Shown: positions 54,224 through 64,000 of the stretch, piece after piece | Layout of the letters: every line of letters begins with the position of its first letter | Position numbering within the stretch: the stretch's first letter is position 1 | Assembly (NCBI GenBank): GCA_032768795.1 | Contig: CP136493.1 | Location: forward strand, 868,001-932,000 | Origin: Tremella fuciformis | Lineage: Eukaryota > Basidiomycota > Tremellomycetes > Tremellales > Tremellaceae | Direction of reading: 5' to 3' | DNA length: 64,000 nucleotides | Notes under the pieces: generated by a model | The model's input: the letters and a program-made list of their open reading frames with translations, nothing else | Told to the model about the DNA's origin: nothing | The model's database searches: none | Position numbers and translations under genes: made by a program

Positions 54224-54413
54224 AACAGGCTGTACCGACAGTATATAATCCCCGGGAATACGACAACGACCAGATCAGATACAGTGGCCGAAGGGGTCAA
54301 AGTGAGCAGGACCGGATAGGTAGCACTGATCGAGCCTCGAGATATGTTCATCGCAAGCTCTGCATTGGCATTCACTATGGGCTCATTCATACACACGACA
54401 TATGATCATATTC

Positions 54414-56770
54414 TCACGACCTCACGACCAGGCCTTGGAAACAAGCCTTCTCTGCGACTTCTGTCACGGTGGACGCGCCCTTCGTCCGCTCTTTCTGAGT
54501 GTTCATGAGCTCCTCCTCGTCGTCCTCATCCAGCGTTCCTTCCCCGGACTCGGGAGCAGAGAGGTGTAGGCCGAGCATCTCGGCGATAAACTCGTCATTC
54601 CACCCACTGATGAGCTTGAATCCATCCATGCTCTGCTCGGTGATCGCCAGAGTCTGATGGCGGAGGTTCCACCACACGATCTGGGGGCACGCCGCGCGAA
54701 CCTTCGAAAAGCGCTGCTTGAGCGCGGCCAGGGCGTCTGCCAGCTGGGTCGAGCCGAAGGCCAGGTCCGGATCCTTGTTGGTCAACACCATGAGGGTGCG
54801 AGGTGACTCGAGCCAGCTGCTGACCGGGGATGGCCGATGCCAGGCGGCTTCGAGAATATCGGCGACCTTGATGGAGGCGTGACTGTTGGCGTTGCGGACG
54901 GCATGAATCCGCTCGCGCAGCGGGAGACTGGTGTCGTCGGAAATGCTGTTCGGGAAGATCTTGCTTGGCGTGTAGCCTGTACGATGCAGCTTTGGCGAGA
55001 GCTGGTTGAAGAGTAGATAGAATCCGAGAGCGTGGTGGATCGGCTCCGCCTGTGCACTTGCTCCCCTGGAAAGTAGGGAGCCCATTGAGCCGGACGGATC
55101 GGCGATGATCACCGTCTTCACGAAGGTGACGGGCATGTTCCGCTTCATGCGTTGGAGCAACACGTCCCATCCCACGCTCGCGGCTGTGCTGCTCAGCTTG
55201 TCTTCGGAGACCGCCCCTGAAATTAAACGGTAGGGGAGGATCGCTTGGGCCCCCGAGCTGCGCTTAAACACTGTTCGACGGGTGTGGCATAGCGCTCACC
55301 TGGTCACTCGGCCTTCCACGTATCGGGAGAATGCCCTCTTGTCGTGCTTCATGAGATGGTGCGCGTTCTGACGGAGTGTCGCTTCCGACAACTGAGTGAT
55401 CAGATGCAGTCGTAGCATACAGAGACGAACACCCGCCTCTGCATAGTTGATAGTGCGGGCCTTCTGGAGCTGCCGCTCCAGCACGCCCAGAGCTTCGCGA
55501 AGCGGGGACAGAATCCGGACCTTCAGATCGTGGCGGGCCTGATTGACAGTAGCCGAGGGGAAGAACTTGATGGCCAACGCTGTCGAGAACCATGTCTGCT
55601 TGTCGACTGCATGCTTAGGCGTCGGCGCCCACTTGGCTGCCAGGGAGATCTTTGAGAGGAATGGCGACCCCTCGGCTCCGTGTGCTTCGCGCTGCGACGC
55701 TGGCAGGCGTAGATACTCCTTGTGCTGCTTCAGCAGACCGAGATCGTCCTGCAGCTGCTTCACGTAGAGATCAAGCACCGTCAGATACAGTGCTTGAAAC
55801 TTCGCATCAATGGCCAACGCTTGGGCGAGGCGGTCGTACAGTAAAGCATGACGGGCATGCTCTCATGCTTCAGCGGGAGTCGGCAAAGCGTTGGACTCAC
55901 TACTGGTGGCCGACCAGAGGCGCGCACGGAAGCCACGGGGCGGCTGAGCTCCCAGGTGCGACATGACACCGTACTTGTCCCGCTTATGGGATTTGTTCCA
56001 GGTGGACTTCTGGCGATCTTCCTTGAAGACTCGCCGTTGGGACTTGGGCCCGAGAGCTCCGTCAAGGGCGTCGAGGTGCTTGGCGTGACCTTTGGAGAGA
56101 TTCACGGATAACTGGTCGTTGAGGCACAGGATGATCAAGTCGGTGAGACTGTGGGTGAGCTCTGAGCATGCAGTGACGGAAGCTGCGACGGACTCCTTCC
56201 ACGTCCCATGGGAGCGCCAGACAACCTCTCCATCCTTGTCCCTTGTCTCACAGACCGGAGCCACGAGAAGGTGAAGGCTGGGGTATCAGCAAGCCATTGG
56301 TGGTGAGAAAGGCAGGCGCGCTTATCCAGTACAGCATGCGGGCTCTTGGCCCACAGCCAGCCCATCCCCCGATGAAAACCTTCTTTCCATCCCAGACCTT
56401 GAGAGATGGAGCGAGCGTGAAAGATGATCTTGACGACCCTCGCATGTCAGCCTGCGCTCATGTCGCCTCTCATCAGGGCTCACAGCGTCGGGTCCAGCGC
56501 CCAGGCGGCGTCGAGCGGAGCGAAGATTCTGCGAGGCGGACAGCCCGGTTTGAACCCAGCGAGGAGTTCGTCCAAGGGGCGGGAGGACGGGTCGGACATA
56601 TGGAGCGTGCCCAGAGTCAACGAAGGTTGAGGTTCTCGGGGCAACAAGGTGAGGAGAATCTCCCCCGTCGACCTCTTCATCTTCTGCACGAAGTCTGCAG
56701 GCAACGACCAGTCATCCTTCTGGGTCTTTAACCTTGGGGCGGGCCCAAAGATGTCGCGCGCCCAGGACAT
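54414..56770 (-). CDS. DUF2828 protein (vWA-like fold), multi-exon
   Basis: Function unknown; the family has a TROVE/von Willebrand A-like layout. I place the start at 56770 (MSWARDIFGPAPRL). Recognisable parts in order: ADFVQKMKRSTGEILLTLLP, VVKIIFHARSISQGLGWKEG, GWLWAKSPHAVL, ISLAAKWAPTPKHAVDKQTW, HHLMKHDKRAFSRYVEGRV, VIIADPSGSMGSLL (a DxSGS metal-site-like motif), and PQIVWWNLRHQTLAI with LISGWNDEF near the end. The C-terminus is acidic. At least four introns are needed; exact borders were not all fixed. The neighbours on the right are fast-evolving paralogs. Confidence 0.8.
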
Positions 56771-57024
56771 ATTGGCGACGTCTCTGAGCGGTCGTCTGTC
56801 GGAAGTCGGGCGTGCTGCAATGATGCGGTTGAGACGTCGTCAAGGAAGCAAGTAGTGAGAGACACCTTGCAACGTGTTTCCCCGGCCTCAGGGAAAGAAG
56901 CATGCACACCTCGTTGCAAAGGGATCTTGCTCGCATGCGAGTGAGCTTGGTGCTTCTTGCTCTCCACAACGATCTCATCCCCCTTGTCGAGCTCTTGGTC
57001 TACACTCAAGGAGATCAGACGAGC

Positions 57025-58521
57025 ATGTCCCGTCAGGCCGCGCCCAAGTCGGCTGCCAGACGAGCATACGAGAATGCGGGCGTTCGACGAGCCATCACCT
57101 CGGAATGCCATGACCTGGGAGATCGAGCAATGCTCGTCGTCAACCGAGTATGCTTCTGCGACTATGTCTCAGCCCTGTACCGGGACATTCCTGGCTCGGT
57201 CGCGGATGACATTACAGACCCCCGTGCCCGCGGGTATCTCTATCGTACCGCCGTCAAGCACATCCGATGTGACGATCGGATGTTCACGAGACGCCTCCGG
57301 CAGACTCTCAATACTGCCATCTGGCTGCCGCTAGAAGAGACGCTAGCTTTCTACACAACTAAATTCCCCAATCTCCAGAGCATCAGTCGGATGCACAACG
57401 CAATCCACGACCTCCCGGCATGCGGATTTCTGGACACCGGAGCGGTGCGCCCGATATCGTTGTACAGAGAGGTGATCATACGACAAGAATCATGGGCCAT
57501 TCACTTGACGCCCCGGGGCAAGAGTATCGAGGTCGACTGGCTTTTTGATGTGATCGGCGACCATCCTCCGATGGTGAACTTGACCAAGCCGAACTCCCCA
57601 GATGTCAAGAATGGAGACACCTATCGAGCTACGGCGGTCATTGCCTTTGCTAAACCGACCAGACACGTGCGGGGCCGAGCCTTTGAATGGCGAAGCTGGC
57701 TCATCAATCAACTGTCGACACAGCCCTGGTTGACGGGGTTGCGGCTCCCGGAGATCACCCTCTCACCCTCCGACCTGGACACAATTGCCAGTACTCGAGG
57801 CAGCTCCGCCCCTCTGCTCGAGCTAGAGCTGACCCACCCGGTCAAGTTCTCCGCCAAGGCCTTGAAGGCGTATATGGCGGCGGTTACGAGCGTCGGGGTG
57901 ACCAAGCTGTCGCTCGCGTTCAGGGCCATCCCCGGGCACCACCTTCAACCGCTGTGCTCAATCATCGCCAATGCCAGCCCCGCTGTGCGCGAGCTGAAGC
58001 TCTCCTTGAAGTTGGACCGACGTACTGGGTGGGGCAACGACACCGACTTCCCTCTGTACTGGCACGCGAACAAGGGATCAGTCGAAAACTTCACGCTCGA
58101 AGTCGGGGAGAAAGAGCTCTCCAAGCTGCAAGACCCTGGTCAGCGATCGAAAGCGGCGTTGCAGCTGCTGTGGGCGGTATCATCGGTGATCCGACCGGAG
58201 TTCAACAGAGATGCCGTGAAGCTCTTTGCGCGCACGGGAACGCAGGGTGAAATCCTCCGACAGGAAGAAAGCATCATTCGCAAATGCCACCAGTCAGAGT
58301 TTTACGGCTTTCACACCGCGAGCGCCTAGCTGACGTCCAGAGCTTGTGCGTCGCTCAAGGCTCTGCTCCCAGACCGGTCTCTCGAAGGCAAAGCGGTCCA
58401 CGCAGTGCACCTCCTGGGACCTCAGGCCAAGCGTGCCGCACTGCGCTTGGCCATCGAGGACATCATCGTCCCGCTGAAGGAAGCCGTGGACTCTTACCTT
58501 TCGTGCTGGGACCAGAAGTAG
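57025..58521 (+). CDS. F-box/LRR-like protein, paralog 1
   Basis: Exon 1 ends at 58292, the intron is 58293-58340 (48 nt), and exon 2 is 58341-58521, giving 482 aa from the ATG at 57025; an in-frame ATG at 56902 would add 41 residues. The N-terminal RRAITSECHDLGDRAMLVVN with CDYVSALYRDIP resembles the helices of a degenerate F-box. Leucine-rich-repeat-like stretches follow (GLRLPEITLSPSDLDTIAS; VTKLSLAFRAIPGHHLQPLC). It shares FPLYW ... LQLLWAVSSV with the next gene (FPIYW ... LQVLWAISGV), so the two are tandem duplicates. A substrate-adaptor role is only a guess. Confidence 0.6.
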
Positions 58522-58880
58522 CACATGTACAGTATGATGCGGTAGATATGTGTATCTGGCTCCAGTCACAAGACGAGTCGCCAAAACATACATGCAGCGA
58601 TGTTGGACAAAAGAAACCCATGCACAGATGCGCGAATGACACTATACTTCCTTCTTGCAGATATTCACCAGAGAAAGCTCTGCGCGAACACTCGGAGGTG
58701 CACGTCCGCGGATACGTCATGTGTGAGGTACATGCGCGCTTCCACGCGATACATGGCCGACCAACCAGACAAGTTGCAAGCCTCGAGGACGACTGAGCGG
58801 CTTGAAAGCAGATGTCACTGATATTTTCGTGTATTGGATACTGTAGTATTGCTCTATATCCCATAAGCTGATCGGTCATC
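58522..58880. other. Spacer between the two F-box-like paralogs
   Basis: 359 bases with no coding frame; it holds the 3' region of paralog 1 and the promoter of paralog 2. Confidence 0.4.
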
Positions 58881-60551
58881 GTGATTGCAACGCCCGGAAC
58901 TATGTCCCTGCTTCTGCTAGTCTGCCTTATATTCTACGCTCGTTTCGTATACAGGCGCATCCTCAAAAGAAAGGAGATAGAGTCATACCCGGCTAGGACG
59001 GCATGGCAGCGCATCAGCCAGAATTCAGCCATACGTCGGAAGATCGTGTCCCTCGTAGACCGGGACACGCTCCTCGCCATGCTCACAGTCAGCAAAGAGT
59101 GGTTCGTGACCGCCATTCCGCTACTCTACAGCACCATACCAGTTCACCTCGTAGACTCTATCCGTCCTCCGCTGTTCGGGCTGTCTGTACTGTGGCGCTT
59201 GCTCCTATCCATCGAGGCAAGACGGTGTGAGTATGCTCGGGCTGTGACCGAGATCTTATTCGATTCCGCTACAGCTGCGGGGCCGCATCTTTGGAGACCG
59301 CTGGATAGTCGAGATCCCAGAGCACCTTCAATCTTTCTATTGGCGATGTATTTCCCACACCTTCGACGGGTTTCCTGCAAGTCGTCGGGGCAGGATATCG
59401 TGGGGTTGCACCGTGCGCTTGATTCACTCGCTGTCGAGGTCAAAGCGACAGAGACAGACGCCGTCTCATCGCCTCTTGTTGGACAACGTTCTTGGGAGAT
59501 CCGGGTGTCACGACGAGGGCCAAGAGTGATTCCGTCCCTCGAGATCGACTGGGAGATCCGTATCAAATCGATATCGCAGCTACAGGAAAATTCGTTGCAG
59601 GTCTCCACGCCAAGTGGCTGGCCCGCATTACGATGGCGATATCGCTACACACTCGTCATCGACATCACCTCCACGACTTTGAGGCAGAAGGGACGGGTAC
59701 GGGATTGGATCGTGGAGAGAGTCAGTCGAGACGGCGATATTCACGCACTGGAGCTGTACAGTCTCGGACTGGACAAGGACGAGCTGGGTAAAGTCGCCGC
59801 TGCCAGACGACAGTGTGGGAAACATCTTGACCGGCTCGTTCTTGGATACCCTATGGTGCACAACCCTCGGGACTATGAGGCTCTTATCGAGTCTGCCGGA
59901 GCACTAGCGTTGACCGATCTTGCCTTGGCGCTCTACGTGTCTCCTCAGACCCCGTTGCAAGATATATTCGCACCGATCCAGAGGCATTGTCGAGGCGTCA
60001 AGCGGCTCTCAGTGGTCTGCCACCATCGGAAGGGCTCTCGAGCTACATCGGGAGACGAATTCCCCATCTACTGGCAGCCGTACCGTGGAGGCAGCGAGCA
60101 ACTCTACTTCCGAAGCACTCTCAAGGAATCTGGCGCCTTCGGCGGGTCCGAGACAAGAACGAACGAACTCGCTTTACAGGTCCTGTGGGCGATATCTGGA
60201 GTCACGGATGGAGATTCGATTATCTGGATAGCGGACTCGAGAAGTGGGCTGTCCAGTATGGGCACGTCTCACAGTGTTGTTGCCGCGCTAGACCGATGCC
60301 GCAGGTGAGCTGTCTCCCAAGTTGCACCGGTCGCGGCTGGACCTTTGAAGGGAAGGCTGAGGAGCAGAGTAAACAAAATGATCCGCGAAGCTTTCCCTCA
60401 CATCCCGTCTGGAGCTCTAGAACGCACGCCCGTGGATGAGCTTTACAAGATGGTCCCGCCCTCTGAGGCACTGTCCGTGAAGCTTCAGATCAAAGACGCA
60501 AAATCTGCTCTGATGGAGATGGTCTCTGATGTTCTGCGCGAGTCAACCTAG
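58881..60551 (+). CDS. F-box/LRR-like protein, paralog 2
   Basis: Exon 1 58881-60304, intron 60305-60367 (63 nt), exon 2 60368-60551, 535 aa in a clean frame. Unlike paralog 1 it begins with a hydrophobic stretch (MSLLLLVCLIFYARFVYRRI, from the ATG at 58902), a possible membrane anchor. The degenerate F-box-like segment is RRKIVSLVDRDTLLAMLTVS with ALLY-type IPLLYSTIP. The middle is divergent. The C-terminal part aligns with paralog 1 through FPIYWQPYRGG and LALQVLWAISGV, and the last exons have similar length and position. Confidence 0.6.
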
Positions 60552-60726
60552 GCGCACGGTAAACTACGATCACCTCGCACGGGCTTCTGTCTCGAATGTC
60601 AACCGATGCCATTGGCTCTTCAGACACACAACTCTTCCCGAGCGAGACAGAAATGAGGAGAGGGCAATGGGACAATATTTAACATGTCGGAGCAGAATGG
60701 TATATACAGTAATGAACGTGACAGGA

Positions 60727-61194
60727 CTAGTGATCAGGTTTCGGGGTACAGGTACCGGGGAGGTCATACACAATCTTTCTGCACACTGTGGCGGCGCTGC
60801 CCCCGCTAGCTACAGACGGACAGGGGATCGTGAGCTCCACATGTACACACCTATGATCCGGGGTCAAGGTGACCGAGGGCTCTCCGAGTTGAGGATCGCG
60901 CTGGAAGACAGTAGCACCCTTTGGGGGACGACGGGCGAGCCCCTCGCTCACTCTGCCGAGCATCTTCGTGAAATCGTTCTGTGTCGCTTGCAAGCCTTGT
61001 GTCGTCTTCGCGGTCACTAGCTGAGACTCGATTTCTTCGAACTCTTTGTCCCAGTGAGCCTTTGTCTCTTCCCCCCACCCTTCTGGGTACCAGAACTGTA
61101 TATCTGTACCAAGAGCACCGGAACACTGGTAAATCCCCAATCGCTGCTTGTGCGACGGCATGAATGAAGTCACAGCGTCGCTGAATTTCGTCAT
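60727..61194 (-). CDS. Tandem unknown family, copy 1
   Basis: No known family recognised. The first ATG in frame is at 61194 (MTKFSDAVTSFMPSHK). The shared family core is YPEGWGEETKAHWDKEFEEI ... ESQLVTAK, then a middle helix (MLGRVSEGLARRPP) and a beta-rich C-terminal half (DHRCVHVELTIPCPS). About 155 aa. The promoter holds a 19-G run (plus strand 61268-61286), 74-92 bases upstream of the ATG. Confidence 0.55.
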   Translation of the reverse strand: MTKFSDAVTSFMPSHKQRLGIYQCSGALGTDIQFWYPEGWGEETKAHWDKEFEEIESQLVTAKTTQGLQATQNDFTKMLGRVSEGLARRPPKGATVFQRDPQLGEPSVTLTPDHRCVHVELTIPCPSVASGGSAATVCRKIVYDLPGTCTPKPDH

Positions 61195-61206
61195 CGAGGC
61201 AGACAA

Positions 61207-61781
61207 AATGCTGGTAGATTGTACAGTACTGAGCGGTTCAAATAGGAATGCAAAGCGATTACAAAAAGGGGGGGGGGGGGGGGGGGCACGTTGGGATTCC
61301 TCTAGTCTTCAGACGTGTAGAACTTCTGCACCCTGTACGAAGGAGCTCATGGGAGCTTCGGAAGGCGTCAGCCCCTTTGAACCCCCTCAAGCAGCAAGAG
61401 ATGGCGATGCACAAGTTTGCTTCGTCTGGGGGCTTGCTCGATATGACCCTTTGACCCGTCAAGGCCTGGACTCCCGGGGTCTGGCACTCCATATGTACAA
61501 AGGCGTACCCCTCGCTTCCTTGCAGCTGCAGCCCCTACAGAGCCTAGAACATGCCGAAAAAAAGGACAGCGCGCATTGTGTTTGAACGTATCGTCGCCCT
61601 CTGGACATGCGAGAGGCCGATGACCCTTCAAGAGGTTCTGGCTAGACTGCCAGACGCTAGCAATGGATTCTCAACTACAGAGTCATGTCCCGTTCATGAG
61701 AGTAGTGGTCGAGGGAGGCAGTGCATGGTCATTCACAGAAAACAAAGTCGGACCGAGTGCCGTATATGGTACTTGAGACGT
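61207..61781. repeat. Duplicated upstream region of tandem copy 1
   Basis: About 240 bases at 61310-61550 resemble 62345-62570 (both contain GACGTGTA, CAGCAAG and GGTCTGGC in order). So the duplication that made the gene family carried the upstream DNA with it. No other gene seen. Confidence 0.6.
61268..61286. repeat. 19-base G homopolymer
   Basis: A run of 19 G on the plus strand (C on the coding strand), in the presumed promoter of tandem copy 1. The length could vary between cells or be a sequencing estimate. Confidence 0.8.
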
Positions 61782-62273
61782 TCAAAGCGCCGTTGACGGA
61801 GATGTAGTGAGCTGGGGATCTACCTTACAGGCTCCATAGACCTTATAACTCAATTTTCTGATGAATCTGACCTCTGTTCCCGTGGTAGGGCAGGGGATCG
61901 CAAGACTCACTTCCACACGGCAGTCGCCCGACGGTGACATAGTGATCAGGCGATTGAACGGATCACATTCGGGATCGCGCCTGGAATTGACACTATTCGG
62001 TGCACGACGGGCAAGATCCTTGCTAATTGTGTTGAGCAGCTTCCATGTTTCATATGAAGTCACGCTCAAGTCCTGGCTATCCTTTGCGGCGCTCAGTTCC
62101 GACTCTATTTGAGTGAACACTCTGGTCCAATGAGCCTGTGTTCTTCCCCACCAGCCGGAAGGGAGGTCTATATCTTGGCTAGGATCTAAAGTAAGACTCT
62201 TACAGGTGTAAGATCCCAAGTTCTTTGGGCGACGGTCATGTTCTAGTAACTCCAACATCCAAGGGGAGAGCAT
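61782..62273 (-). CDS. Tandem unknown family, copy 2
   Basis: 163 aa from the ATG at 62273 (MLSPWMLELLEHDRRP). It aligns with copy 1 throughout: SYTCKSLTLDPSQDIDLPSG, GWWGRTQAHWTRVFTQIESE, ISKDLARRAPNS, and GDCRVEVSLAIPCP. The pattern GWxxxxxxHWxxxFxxI is the family hallmark. No signal peptide or membrane segment is evident in this model, though an upstream exon as in copy 3 cannot be excluded. Confidence 0.55.
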   Translation of the reverse strand: MLSPWMLELLEHDRRPKNLGSYTCKSLTLDPSQDIDLPSGWWGRTQAHWTRVFTQIESELSAAKDSQDLSVTSYETWKLLNTISKDLARRAPNSVNSRRDPECDPFNRLITMSPSGDCRVEVSLAIPCPTTGTEVRFIRKLSYKVYGACKVDPQLTTSPSTAL

Positions 62274-63194
62274 ATTGCACTTTGAGCTGAGTGGTTGAGA
62301 TTGGTATCAAATGCGATAAACTGAACAGAAACTGGGGATCCTTCTCTCTTTAAGACGTGTAAAGGCTCTGCGCAGGGTACAAAGGAGCCTTACGCCAGCT
62401 CTAGAAGGCGTCCTCTCTTTCGATATCCCATGAAACAGCAAGGAATGGCCATGCCCAGGTCTGCTTAGTCTGTGAGCTTGCTCGGGGTCAGCCAGGCCTG
62501 TACTTCAGGGGTCTGGCTTCTCTAAGGGTCGCATCCCACGCCTCGCTTCCTTGCATCGAAGCCCTGGGCAGAATGAATTTTTAGACGAATGAACGAGATG
62601 AGAACCTCTCATGTCCGCATGTCGTGTTTGATTGGGGAGAAATATCTCCTTGGTCGTCATCGGGAACCGTGCGGATGATAGCCATCGATCGAGTTCGGGG
62701 CAAGCTAAGCTTGATTGAAAAACATAGCAGAAGCATATGCCTGCGATTCAGGCCGTCGTCACTTTCGTAACCGGCGAGAGGCCAGCGATGCGTGCGTCCT
62801 CACGGGGCGTCTATCTGGTCTGGCATGTGACAACGTGCAGCTTCAAGCCCGGAGGCGTCCACACTGACGACAGCAAGCATGCCAAATGGGTGTCCAGATA
62901 TGCGTGTACGATTCGCAAGATGCGAAAGAGCTAAAGGTGCATACATGCCATCACATGTGCGATTTAAGAGCGAGAATTTCATGGGGATTCGAAATTGTAT
63001 CTTTCTGACATCTTCACTTCCTCCCCAGACTGCGATGGGGGACAACGTATTCTCAATGACATGCGCATTTTGGCGCCAGATTCTACAGTCGTCATAGTTT
63101 TTCGGGCGCTATTATAGCGTTTTCCGCCCAAAGCATGACTTTGACGTCGACGGGAGAACAAGCCATACCATGAATGACGAAGCAGAAATATGCA
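62274..63194. other. Spacer between tandem copies 2 and 3
   Basis: Contains the duplicated upstream block of copy 2 (62345-62570) and an AT-richer stretch (62570-63190) without a credible gene. Confidence 0.4.
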
Positions 63195-63938
63195 TCAGGG
63201 AGACAGGGTTGGCATCGCCCTTTCCGCTTGCGTGAAGTTGTAAATGGATATGTATTCGAGGGTTATCTTTACAGACTTGCATCTCCATTCGTTGTTAGGT
63301 AGCTCAACATCCAGAGTGACCTGCGGTCCATCTTCCCCCATAGTGACTGTCGCGATTGGCCTGTATGGCAGATGACTTTTGATTGTCGATACGAGGTTGC
63401 CCGGCGATCCCGAGAAGTCCGTCGGCATTTTCCGTCTTTCTTTCTTGGGCGTAGGGGTTTGTTCGCAGTAGCCAGGGACAAGATATGTCGACAAATTAGG
63501 GTATCCTCAAGGGCGAGCGAGATGTCTCCATTGAGCTGCAGTCTCGCGCCCGCATCGAAGTATGTGCCAAGGGACTCTTCCAGCTTTGGATTAATGTCCG
63601 AGAAGACTCTGTTCCAGTGAGAACGGTCCGAGTCTCGCCAGCCCGCAGGGTACTTGTAACTCGTTTGAGTATCTCCAAGCGGCTCTGTATGCGTCGGGTG
63701 GTATCTGTAGTCGCGACTCGACCACAGACTCGTAAGGCCCATGGCAGCTGCAGTTGTGATGGCACGAGACGGGTAGACCGTGCACAAACGCTGTCAGAGT
63801 GGCGAGCACCAAGGCTGCCCTTCTTATTGGCGGTAGAGCCTTGCTGGTGCACAGCCTCACAACTGCACTGGCTTGTCGGAATCCTAAGCGGCTCGGCATT
63901 CGGTCTCCTCTCCATTCTTCCCTGCCTTGTTTTAGCAT
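63195..63938 (-). CDS. Tandem unknown family, copy 3, with possible signal peptide
   Basis: The most diverged copy. A hydrophobic leader (RRAALVLATLTAFVH) precedes a 34-nt candidate intron (GTCTAC...GCAG). The family core follows (YKYPAGWRDSDRSHWNRVFS, then PKLEESLGTYFDAG). The C-terminal half continues in a different frame and can be joined through a 50-nt candidate intron (GTCCCT...GAAAG), giving RKMPTDFSGSPGNLV and QVTLDVELPNNEW. If both introns are real the gene is intact; otherwise it is frameshifted. The leader would make the family secreted or ER-targeted. Confidence 0.45.
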
Positions 63939-64000
63939 ACTCGAAGGCCAATCTCCTCTCTGGTGGGGCCGAGAGCTGATGCGCGTTCCAGCTTTTCCGA
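63939..64000. other. Right window edge
   Basis: 62 bases upstream of tandem copy 3; no feature seen. Confidence 0.3.

Larger units (their letters stand above)
52700..54413. other. Gene-free 1.7-kb region carrying small-RNA array C
   Basis: Four minus-strand small-RNA-like units about 360 bases apart (listed separately). No credible protein frame. The first 230 bases are the NSE3 upstream region. Confidence 0.6.

Noticed and set aside
63269..63494. Frameshift calling tandem copy 3 a pseudogene
   Set aside because: A 50-nt candidate intron joins the two frames, so a pseudogene is not required; left as uncertain.

Overview
The window looks like a chromosome piece from a gene-dense basidiomycete fungus, most likely a yeast-like Tremellomycete-type lineage. 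The lineage is inferred from gene content and intron style and was not tested. Genes carry many short introns (mostly 40-60 nt, GT...CTNAC...AG). The recognisable proteins are fungal housekeeping genes, and one LTR retrotransposon with a chromodomain integrase is present.

Layout. 1-6.9 kb: forkhead-type regulator (5' end outside the window), sterol O-acyltransferase, and a DUF1365 protein. 6.9-10.4 kb: gene-free array A of six putative small RNA genes. 10.4-13.4 kb: two unrecognised proteins. 13.7-24.3 kb: an integrase-like (DDE) transposase gene split in frame by a complete Ty3/Gypsy element (16117-24160) with equal, apparently identical 435-bp LTRs; the retroelement also carries a spliced gene antisense to gag-pol. 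25.4-28.5 kb: KHA1-like cation/proton antiporter. 28.5-31.7 kb: gene-free, with small-RNA array B (five units). 31.7-52.7 kb: a conserved block with ARPC1, a tiny lysine-rich protein, a DUF3128 protein, HSE1, CSM1/PCS1, RPF2, ATG8, FAF1, RRP42, PRE7, PRM1 and NSE3. 52.9-54.4 kb: small-RNA array C (four units). 54.4-64 kb: lineage-specific genes, namely a DUF2828 protein, two F-box/LRR-like paralogs and a tandem family of three unknown paralogs.

Most unusual observation. Fifteen short units, all on the minus strand and all in gene-free DNA, share one architecture. Each has an upstream TATA-like box (clear in the best units), a 5' arm near GGCCGYG followed by TAGC (A-box-like), a variable core that often folds into a long hairpin, a 3' arm near CGCGGTC that pairs with the 5' arm, and then a T4-T8 run at a spacing fixed within each array. 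The closing stem shows pair-preserving changes. This is what a family of RNA polymerase III transcripts with a tRNA-like closing stem would look like. They are not ordinary tRNAs and not simple SINE copies, because the cores differ from unit to unit. Their function is unknown.

How genes work together. Several neighbours serve ribosome synthesis and RNA decay (RPF2, FAF1, RRP42), others protein turnover and trafficking (PRE7, ATG8, HSE1), and others chromosome segregation or repair (CSM1, NSE3). Most are arranged as divergent or convergent pairs and not as operons.
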